A stretch of DNA of 27,946 bases, taken from the IMG/VR virus record IMGVR_UViG_3300037584_005313, positions 1 to 27,946 of that record. One strand, 5' to 3'. The DNA is from a virus. Shown here piece by piece: positions 21,422 through 27,946 of the stretch. The notes under the pieces were generated by a model that was not told the origin of the DNA, ran no database searches, and worked only from the letters and a program-made list of their open reading frames with translations. Numbering within the stretch: the first letter of the stretch is position 1; every line of letters starts with the position of its first letter. The position numbers and the translations under genes are program-made.

Positions 21422-24251
21422 TGCGGCTTGGGGCGAAGTCGAAAAAGGTCTTCGTGATTCATTTAGGGCTGGCCGTGAAAGAAAACGAGGGCAACGCCTT
21501 GAAAATACGGCGAGCAATGCTCAAAGGCAAATGGAAATGATTCGCCAACGACAAAGCCAAGCCCCTAAAGCCGCCGCCCCAAGTAGAAGAACAGCACCTC
21601 GGCGCACCGTTTCATCACCTCCAACTCCAACTCCAACTCCAACTCGCCCTGCGCCTCCAAGTGGAGGCCCAAAAAGAGCAACCGTATCAGCACCGCCAGA
21701 ACCTAAAACTGAAAGGCAAATGTGGGGCAGGCCCGAAGGAGCCGAAGCCATAGATGTTGAGGCCAGTATGGAGGGATTAACCCCAAATCCTCGACCTGCT
21801 GGTTCTGGTGAAATGGGCAATCAAGGTTTTAATTTTTTCAGTCCCGGTCGGCAAGAACAAGCCCCTGATTTGGGGCCAGTGCCAACACCCGCCGTTGTTC
21901 CCGAAAGAACACCTGAAAGAGACTTAGGCGACCGAAAAGGAAAGGTTTATCGTGGATACAACGATGCAAAACAAAGTTATCAAGCCGCAATTGACAGGGG
22001 CGATATTACCCCCGAAGAAGCAACGAGACAATTTGGTGAATACTCCGACTTTAGGAGTAAAGTCGGTGCTTTTGAAGAAACACCTTCTCTTGAAGAATCA
22101 AAAGCAAAATTGAGTGGCGGCGAACAAGCCATCCCCGTTCCTCAAAATACCGGTTCAACAACGAGCCAACAGCCAATTCAACAAATCCCTGCCGATCCCA
22201 TTGATACTGCTACCGAAAATGTAGAACAGGCAATTGACCTTTCTGATGGGGTCGATGACCCAACAAATAATGAAGCAATGCAAGCCGGTTGGGATGCAGT
22301 AGAACAAGAGATTGCGCCACCACCTGCGCCACCTGCACCTGCACCTATCGCTACCCCTGCTTCGCAAGAGCCTACAATTTCAAACACAGTCAATGACGGC
22401 TACAATCAAGCATTAAATCAACAATTTAGTGAAGCCAATAGAGATGTTCGCAATTTAACAGATGAATTTGGTGCTGAACCGGGCGAACCAGAACCGCCAA
22501 CCTCCGTTGCCGATACACCTGTTAAGGTAGAAGATACAGAACAGCGAACCTCCGTTGCCGATACTCCGGTTGAAGCACCAAAAGCCCCAAGTAAAGAAGA
22601 CGAGGCGAAAGCCTTGTTCTCAACAGTGCAAAACGAAAAGGCAAAAAGAAGTGGAGAAGAACCAACAGAAGAAGAAACAAGACTCGACCCCAATTCAAAG
22701 GCAGGTAAAGCCCAAGCCATGTTTCAAGAAGTCCAAGCCAAAAAGCGAAAGAAAATGCAAAATCCAACAGAAGGTTTGCCTAAAGCAAAATCATCAGCGA
22801 AAGAAACGGCGGCGGAGATTACAACAGGCGAGAAAGTATCACAAGCCGCAAAAAAGGATATTGCCAGTGGCGGCGTTCCTTACACGGAATACAGCAAACA
22901 CATACAAGGGGCTATGCAAGGCAACGAGGCTTCACTTGACTTCTTGAGAAACAATCCTGATGCAGTAAAGCAATTTAACCCAAAGGGTTTGCCGAAAAGA
23001 ATTCAAGACAGCATAGGCGGCGAAGCACCGGCAAAGAAAGCACCGGCTAAGAAAACCACCGCTAAGACCGTCGCCAGTGGCAAACAACCTAAAAATCCTA
23101 AAAAAAAAAGTGAACGCTCGTTGTTGAACCAGTATTTTGAGGAACGGGCGGTGAACACCGAACCCAAATATGGCACTTTTCGAGGTAAAAAACCGGGAAT
23201 TAAAAAATCACTAAGTCTATCGGACTTTGGGTTTCTTAGGCCGGTAGCCGAGGATATAGACTTCTTGACAGATAGAGAAGGTCGGCCAAGTATCGCTCAA
23301 GCATTAAATCCAAGCCATATGTCAATGGCTTTTGCTCGACCAGAAAAACTTTCATTGGATGACTTATTGGCGATTAAAGACCCCCCACTTTCCTTTGGCA
23401 GTGATAAGTTAATGAATAATAAGGGAATGCCTATAATGTTGAAACCGCCCGCACCGACTGGAAGCGATAGGTTCTTGCACTTCAATACAGGGCTAAGTGG
23501 AATGAAAGCCAATGCCGCAAAACACCCTCTTAATTCTTGGAATGTTGATGGAAAAACATACAAAGACGACGGCGATTTCAAAGCATTTTTAGCCGCAACT
23601 GGCCTAAAAAGTAGAAATAGAAACCCGTTTGGAACACTTAAATTGCCTAAGCCTCAATTTGGCCGACCAATTTTGTATCACGATCCAACGCGAACATCGG
23701 CTTTGCCTAAAGGTGGGTTGAAATTAGGGTATGAAATGAACATGACTGGGGTTCCCGGCGTAAATAGAGGTTTGCATCAAATTCATGTTCATGAGCCACT
23801 AATGGCAAACAAGACGAAAAGAAGACCAATGGCGAATCAATTGTTGGAGACTACTTTTGGGGATATAGGAGAAAATTTTGGAGTCAAAAATGTTGAAATG
23901 TCAATTAAAGAATTGGCATCGAGGATTAAATCAGCAACGGCAAAGGATTCTCCCGGCGGCGATATAGTAAATGTCAATGATACCGGAATGGATAAAGGAA
24001 TGTTAAGAGAGTTAATGCAATCATTACTTACTCAACCAGACCAAGACGAAACAGCAACTATTTCGGCAGGTAATACAGACAAAGCAGGGGGATACTCGGT
24101 TCCTTTGGGTGTGCAACTTCGTGGCAGTGATGCCCTTGATGGAGATAGTGAAAGGAATTTATTGACTTATTTACAAGCACCATACGGTATAAAAGAATAT
24201 AATGACAAAACCTCGGCATTGCCAAACCTCCCTCCAAATATGCTTGAGTGA
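21408..24251 (+). CDS. Large late protein starting with a tag-like motif (candidate scaffold, tape-measure or internal virion protein)
   Basis: GTG 21408 starts 947 residues, overlapping the previous gene by 14 bases. The first residues, MEEFDAAWGEVEKGLRDSF, resemble the array tag (E-F-D-A-A-W) and match the internal motif of the protein at 3326 still better. A second looser copy, NEAMQAGWDAVEQEI, lies near residue 288. Residues 20-500 are mostly disordered and Pro/Gln/Ala-rich, with a duplicated TSVADTPV and a histone-H1-like APAKKAPAKKTTAKT. The last ~380 residues seem folded (SLSDFGFLRPVAEDIDFL; YEMNMTGVPGVNRGLHQIHV). Being next to the terminase and sharing the tag, it may be the virion component that links the tagged cargo to the capsid. 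That is inference. Confidence 0.82.
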   Translation: MEEFDAAWGEVEKGLRDSFRAGRERKRGQRLENTASNAQRQMEMIRQRQSQAPKAAAPSRRTAPRRTVSSPPTPTPTPTRPAPPSGGPKRATVSAPPEPKTERQMWGRPEGAEAIDVEASMEGLTPNPRPAGSGEMGNQGFNFFSPGRQEQAPDLGPVPTPAVVPERTPERDLGDRKGKVYRGYNDAKQSYQAAIDRGDITPEEATRQFGEYSDFRSKVGAFEETPSLEESKAKLSGGEQAIPVPQNTGSTTSQQPIQQIPADPIDTATENVEQAIDLSDGVDDPTNNEAMQAGWDAVEQEIAPPPAPPAPAPIATPASQEPTISNTVNDGYNQALNQQFSEANRDVRNLTDEFGAEPGEPEPPTSVADTPVKVEDTEQRTSVADTPVEAPKAPSKEDEAKALFSTVQNEKAKRSGEEPTEEETRLDPNSKAGKAQAMFQEVQAKKRKKMQNPTEGLPKAKSSAKETAAEITTGEKVSQAAKKDIASGGVPYTEYSKHIQGAMQGNEASLDFLRNNPDAVKQFNPKGLPKRIQDSIGGEAPAKKAPAKKTTAKTVASGKQPKNPKKKSERSLLNQYFEERAVNTEPKYGTFRGKKPGIKKSLSLSDFGFLRPVAEDIDFLTDREGRPSIAQALNPSHMSMAFARPEKLSLDDLLAIKDPPLSFGSDKLMNNKGMPIMLKPPAPTGSDRFLHFNTGLSGMKANAAKHPLNSWNVDGKTYKDDGDFKAFLAATGLKSRNRNPFGTLKLPKPQFGRPILYHDPTRTSALPKGGLKLGYEMNMTGVPGVNRGLHQIHVHEPLMANKTKRRPMANQLLETTFGDIGENFGVKNVEMSIKELASRIKSATAKDSPGGDIVNVNDTGMDKGMLRELMQSLLTQPDQDETATISAGNTDKAGGYSVPLGVQLRGSDALDGDSERNLLTYLQAPYGIKEYNDKTSALPNLPPNMLE
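21621..21644 (+). repeat. Four perfect CCAACT units encoding Pro-Thr
   Basis: Four tandem copies of the hexamer CCAACT lie in frame in the disordered N-terminal part of the protein starting at 21408. They sit next to further Pro-rich sequence. Confidence 0.85.
22499..22571 (+). repeat. 48-bp-period direct duplication encoding TSVADTPV
   Basis: Copies at 22499-22523 and 22547-22571 share AACCTCCGTTGCCGATAC at their start and differ at only two bases over 25. The duplication is in frame in the disordered region of the large tagged late protein. Confidence 0.85.
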
Positions 24252-24256
24252 TTATT

Positions 24257-25669
24257 ATGTCTGGATTAAGCGATATTGCCGCTAAAGTCGATTTCGACAT
24301 GGGGCGTAGAGATTTCAAATTCTTTTTTGAAGACATTTGCGGTTTTCAGTTGGCTCATTTTCACAACGAATGGTATGATAATGCGGAAAAAAATACAAAA
24401 ACCTGCGTTATAGCCAGTCGTGATCATGGCAAATCTGTTTTTTTCCGTTGCTATTTGCTTTGGAAAATGGCTTACAATCCCGGCACCGAAGTTCTTTTCT
24501 TTTCGCACAGCCAACACCAATCTATCGATCACATGTCAAAAATGGATGAATTGATAATGACTACGCCTGCATTGGCTCATCTAAAGCCTGCTCGCGGGTG
24601 GGCGAAGCAACTATTCAAAATGACAAACAAATCCTCTATTCGAGCAATGTCCGTCGGTAAAGCGGTTCGTGGGGCGCACCCTCAAATCGTAGTTCTTGAT
24701 GACATTTTATCAAGCGAAGCACAAACTCAACTTAGTTCAATTTCAACATGGTTTTACACTGCATTGTTGCCTGTCCTCCACCACACGGCTCAACTTTGTA
24801 TTGTTGGAACACCTTTTTCCTATACAGATTTGTATTCCGAATTGAAAAAATTAGATGGTTATTGCGTTAATGAATATCCAGCAATTGATGAAAAAACTGG
24901 TAAGCCTCTTTGGGAGGAACGGTGGTCGCTTGATGCACTGAATACACGGCGCAGTGAAATGACTTCTATTGCATTTACAAGAGAATATCTATGCAAACCG
25001 ATTGCCAGCGAAGCGAGTTTATTCCCTGAAGAAGTCATAGAAAAAGCAAAGGATGAGACTTTGGCCTTGTCATATTATCCGATTGATGGCGGTGAATACT
25101 CCTATTACATCGGTTGGGATCCTGCAATTAGCGCAAACCGAAAAGCGGATTACACCTGTATGATGGTTGTTGCTATGGATGAAAATAGGAAAAAACACAT
25201 TGTTCATGTTCATCACGAAAAGGGCATGGATTTCAATTCTCAAATTGACAAAATCATTGAATTGAATGCTCGTTTTAGTCCAGTCATTATTGAATTGGAA
25301 ACAAACAACTTCGCAATGGCATTCAATCAAGTTCTAAATGAAATTAGCGACTTGCCGATAAAACCGTTTAATACAACTCGTATGAAAAAAGAAGCGTTGA
25401 TTCACACCCTGCAATTACACTTTGAACAACAGCATCTTTTCTTGCCCTACAAAGATGAAGGGGCGACTCGACGGCACATGAATGCTCTAATCAATGAGTT
25501 ATCTACATTTACTATGCTTGATAACGGGCGAATGGAAAGCCTTGGAGGGCATGATGACATGGTTATGGCTTTGGCATTGACGGTTCAAGCAACGAAAGAA
25601 TTTAGGGATAATATCATAATACTTGATGCCGAGTCTTGGCAAAAGAGGTTGGGGTGGGCTGATGCGTGA
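24257..25669 (+). CDS. terL: Large terminase subunit (DNA-packaging ATPase/nuclease)
   Basis: ATG 24257 gives 470 residues, a usual length; GTG 24248 in the same frame, overlapping the previous stop, is an alternative. The ATPase domain has a viral-type Walker A A53-S-R-D-H-G-K-S60 and Walker B I144-V-V-L-D-D149, then a coupling segment C-I-V-G-T-P-F. The RNase H-like nuclease domain shows G286-W-D288-P, an acidic strand VIIELETNN (E346) and G-H-D433-D434-M, supplying the metal-binding acids. The protein translocates viral DNA into the prohead at the portal vertex and cuts it at the end of packaging. It is followed by a LAGLIDADG-like protein and the portal. This is the firmest viral marker in the window. 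Confidence 0.96.
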   Translation: MSGLSDIAAKVDFDMGRRDFKFFFEDICGFQLAHFHNEWYDNAEKNTKTCVIASRDHGKSVFFRCYLLWKMAYNPGTEVLFFSHSQHQSIDHMSKMDELIMTTPALAHLKPARGWAKQLFKMTNKSSIRAMSVGKAVRGAHPQIVVLDDILSSEAQTQLSSISTWFYTALLPVLHHTAQLCIVGTPFSYTDLYSELKKLDGYCVNEYPAIDEKTGKPLWEERWSLDALNTRRSEMTSIAFTREYLCKPIASEASLFPEEVIEKAKDETLALSYYPIDGGEYSYYIGWDPAISANRKADYTCMMVVAMDENRKKHIVHVHHEKGMDFNSQIDKIIELNARFSPVIIELETNNFAMAFNQVLNEISDLPIKPFNTTRMKKEALIHTLQLHFEQQHLFLPYKDEGATRRHMNALINELSTFTMLDNGRMESLGGHDDMVMALALTVQATKEFRDNIIILDAESWQKRLGWADA

Positions 25670-26918
25670 ACGGATTGAATTTGTGTATGGCGTTGATTCT
25701 TGGGATGACGCAATAATGAAAATACTCCCTTCTCTCAACACTGCCGAATCTCCAGAAGTAAAGCAAAAGGAAAAAGAATTGGAGTTGGCTCAAAACAATG
25801 CTCAACAAAAAGTCGAAGCAGATTCGGCAAAGCAACAAGAGCAACAAGAAACGGCGGCTCAAGCCAAGACTGGCGCAAACATTCAAGGATTTAAAAATCC
25901 TAATAATCCTTCAAATCCAAATGAGCAACCCGGTGCTGAACTCGATGGCAAAGAAATAGGAAAAACATGGTTTTCCGATAACTTTGGCATGACAAGTAGC
26001 GAGATGGTTGGATTGTTATTGAAGGCTGAAAAGAAAGAGATGATTGAGATTATCACCCCTTTGATTCACCTTGAACGCCGGTCAATTCTAAAACACTTTA
26101 GCGGTGTAAATCCCGATTTAGTTTTGGAATTACCTTTGACTGATAGCGATTATGAAACACTTAATCGTAATGATACCCGTTTTGACATACCCTTTAGAAG
26201 ATTCATTAAGTCATGGTCGGATTCAACCGATGACGAGCAAAGAGAACTTGCTTACAGCGAATGGAGAAGCCGCATTGACAAATCAGAAAGGCTTTCATAT
26301 CGAGAACAAACCATATTGGGCGATGCCTCCGTATTGTTGGCAAAGAACGGCATACTTGACTCAAGAGGTATTGTTGAACGCGGGGTTTTAGCAAGCACTT
26401 CAGAACTGGCGGGTTTAATCAAAAGTCATGGGTTTTTGTATGACATTTACGCTGTTGGCAAAGGCTCAAAGTCCGACAAAAAATCATTGTATTATGATGT
26501 AGAAAGGGGGGGAGCGATAGTGAAGGATTATGGCCGGTTGATTGCTGGACTTTGGGAGGCCGGAGGAAAAACAGAATTAGATCCGAGAGGAACGCCAAGA
26601 ATAGTTTTGCCTTTTTCTTCAAACAATTCGGAGTCTTATGTTGATACTCTTAAAAGTGTCATGGGTGTCAGTGCTGTTAAAGCGGAGGGGTCTTCAATCG
26701 TTATCGAAGGTAATTTGGCAGTCAAAAAAGCCTGTGATTCAGCCTTTGAACATTTGAATGATAAGAAGGAGGATGCGATTGTAATTCAAAAAGCAATCGA
26801 AGGCGAAGAACAGGCAATACGCTTGTTCACATACAATCATTCATCTCCCCAAAAACAAACAATTTTGCTCAAGAAGTGGAACATCAGCGAAGAACAATTG
26901 AAGGCGGATGTGATTTAA
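25662..26918 (+). CDS. Protein with LAGLIDADG-like motifs between terminase and portal
   Basis: ATG 25662 starts 418 residues, overlapping the terminase gene by 8 bases. Residues 28-95 are a Gln/Glu/Asn-rich helical linker (KEKELELAQNNAQQKVEADS). The middle is helical and charged. Near the C-terminus, LAGLIKSHG (249-257) and IAGLWEAGG (294-302) resemble the LAGLIDADG helix of homing endonucleases. The second is followed by strand-rich sequence (PRIVLPFSSNNSESYVDTL; GSSIVIEGNLAVKKACDS) like that fold. The second acid of the motif is missing (Gly), so it may bind DNA without cutting. A packaging accessory or DNA-recognition role is plausible from its position. The motif could be coincidental. 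Confidence 0.85.
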   Translation: MRERIEFVYGVDSWDDAIMKILPSLNTAESPEVKQKEKELELAQNNAQQKVEADSAKQQEQQETAAQAKTGANIQGFKNPNNPSNPNEQPGAELDGKEIGKTWFSDNFGMTSSEMVGLLLKAEKKEMIEIITPLIHLERRSILKHFSGVNPDLVLELPLTDSDYETLNRNDTRFDIPFRRFIKSWSDSTDDEQRELAYSEWRSRIDKSERLSYREQTILGDASVLLAKNGILDSRGIVERGVLASTSELAGLIKSHGFLYDIYAVGKGSKSDKKSLYYDVERGGAIVKDYGRLIAGLWEAGGKTELDPRGTPRIVLPFSSNNSESYVDTLKSVMGVSAVKAEGSSIVIEGNLAVKKACDSAFEHLNDKKEDAIVIQKAIEGEEQAIRLFTYNHSSPQKQTILLKKWNISEEQLKADVI

Positions 26919-26919
26919 T

Positions 26920-27946
26920 TTGGCAGATAAAAAGCGCATTGAAAGACTCTTTTCTTCAATTGGAATGGATATGGAACGGCATAGCACACCGATGCCGACA
27001 ATGCCTTTGTTTCAAACGGGAATACAAGAACCTGCTTTGCTTCAAGGCATAACTATACCTGCGCTGTATGCGGCGGCGTATGAATGTCTGGTGCTTCGCT
27101 CAATTCTCAATCACCTTAATGTTGAAACATTCCGTAAAGGGTGGGGTTGGAAGCCAAAGTTTGTAGTGAAGTGCGTTCAATGCGCCGAAGAATTTCAACA
27201 GCAAGTAGAGACTTGTTCAAAGTGTGGTGGCGAAGTCCGTAAAGCAGATCGTTCTCAAATTGATTATGCCGATGCTTTATTCCGCACTAAAAATCGTATG
27301 CACCAAGACTTTATCGAAATACTCCGTGAAATTGAAATGGACTTAGATATTGTTGATGATGCTTACATTGTATTGACAAAAGAATACTTTATTGACCCTA
27401 AATCAAAGAAGCCAATGTTTTACCGAGTAAAAGAAATCAGTAGAGCCGACCCTATTTTTATGAGGATTTTAGCCGATAAGAGGGGTGTGCGTGGCGGTAG
27501 TCAATATACAAGCCTTGTAGATCGCTCATTTAGGACAAGTGATTCAAAGGCTAAATGCCCCAAAACAGGTATGCCAGTAGTGCCTATTCATTACATGAAT
27601 TTGGCAGGTGTTGGAAAAGGTCAAGTCTATACCGAGGGTGAAGTAATACACATTAGCAAATGGTCGCCTTCTAAATTGTATGGCCGTAGCCCCGTTGCTA
27701 CGATGTGGCGACAAGTGAACACTTTGATTTCAATGGATAATTATGTGTATTCAGCGTATCAAAAGAAAAGAATGCCGAGAGGCGTAATGGTGATTAAATC
27801 ATCAAATCTTGAAACCGTCGAAAGAACAGCAAGAAACATTCAAGAACATCTTGAGAGAGATCCAAATTATATTCCTACAATTGGTGTCGAAACCGAGTCT
27901 GGTCGAGGCGGTATTGAATATGTCCGAATGATGGATACCTTAGAAG
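26920..27946 (+). CDS. Portal protein, 5' part (cut by window edge)
   Basis: TTG 26920, one base after the upstream stop, begins MADKKRIERLFSS and leaves 342 residues in the window. GRSPVATMWRQVNTLISMDN, then YSAYQKKRMPRGVMVI, is the characteristic portal stretch (G-x-S-P, long helix, then M-P-R-G before a strand). DLDIVDDAYIVLTKEYF matches the preceding strand region. A four-cysteine zinc ribbon is inserted near the N-terminal third (C85-x2-C88, C99-x2-C102). The portal is the dodecameric ring at the capsid vertex through which the terminase pumps DNA. The neighbouring large terminase supports the call. The C-terminus is outside the window. Confidence 0.85.
   Translation, partial: MADKKRIERLFSSIGMDMERHSTPMPTMPLFQTGIQEPALLQGITIPALYAAAYECLVLRSILNHLNVETFRKGWGWKPKFVVKCVQCAEEFQQQVETCSKCGGEVRKADRSQIDYADALFRTKNRMHQDFIEILREIEMDLDIVDDAYIVLTKEYFIDPKSKKPMFYRVKEISRADPIFMRILADKRGVRGGSQYTSLVDRSFRTSDSKAKCPKTGMPVVPIHYMNLAGVGKGQVYTEGEVIHISKWSPSKLYGRSPVATMWRQVNTLISMDNYVYSAYQKKRMPRGVMVIKSSNLETVERTARNIQEHLERDPNYIPTIGVETESGRGGIEYVRMMDTLE

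Noticed and set aside
21521-21820. Minus-strand open frames within the large late protein genes (for example 21521-21820, 22178-22393, 22418-22720)
   Set aside because: Glycine/alanine/leucine-rich translations are the expected mirror of Pro/Ala/Gln-rich coding sequence. None has a ribosome site or recognisable domain.
25662-25745. Tag-like sequence DSWDDAIMKILPSL near the start of the protein after the terminase
   Set aside because: It lacks the A-F-[DE] and A-W core and sits at about residue 12. Similarity is limited to a Trp and a hydrophobic pattern, so I do not count it as a tag.

Overview
The window reads as a stretch of a tailed double-stranded DNA virus, or an integrated provirus. 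A large terminase with complete ATPase and nuclease motifs (24257-25669) and a truncated portal protein (from 26920) sit at the right end, after a run of glutamine-, proline- and zinc-finger-rich late proteins. The host is probably archaeal, but this is an inference. Two intergenic starts follow AT-rich TATA-like boxes by about 25-30 bases, as in leaderless archaeal transcripts. There are many small zinc-ribbon proteins, a ribbon-helix-helix regulator and a Ras-like GTPase. Internal genes start with Shine-Dalgarno sites, which does not separate archaea from bacteria. No rRNA, tRNA, integrase or major capsid gene is visible.

Region 1 (1-9930) is a dense rightward array of genes, nearly all joined by 4-base ATGA stop/start overlaps. 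Its outstanding feature is that gene after gene begins with the same short peptide, consensus M-T-A-F-[DE]-[TR]-A-W-x-[LV]-[LMIV]-K-[MA]-P, fused directly to unrelated bodies. The bodies resemble ADP-ribosyltransferase-fold proteins (237, 1374, 4693, perhaps 6000), GNAT acetyltransferases (823, 6692, 8132), HExxH metallopeptidases (1921, 5588), zinc-ribbon proteins (5202, 7240), an HTH protein (7656) and a degenerate protein-kinase-like protein (8698). A related tag starts a C5-cytosine methyltransferase (10408). Variants occur at the C-terminus of one protein (2917), inside another (3326), and at the start of a 947-residue late protein next to the terminase (21408). I infer that the tag is a sorting peptide, most likely one that loads a cargo of host-modifying enzymes into the virion, as T4 internal proteins/Alt and P1 DarB are loaded. 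The sequence does not prove this.

Region 2 (9930-12392) holds two small proteins, the tagged methyltransferase, a non-coding stretch with possible RNA structure and a TATA-like/T-rich element, one leftward gene (11862-12335) and a divergent promoter.

Region 3 (12392-27946) is a long rightward late unit: RHH regulator, three small membrane proteins (two before the GTPase, one after), the Ras-like GTPase, zinc proteins, an EF-hand/zinc mini-protein, a protein with a tandemly duplicated C2H2-like unit (candidate small terminase or regulator), four large low-complexity proteins, the large terminase, a protein with LAGLIDADG-like motifs, and the portal with an inserted zinc ribbon. The capsid and prohead protease genes, if present, should lie to the right of the window.
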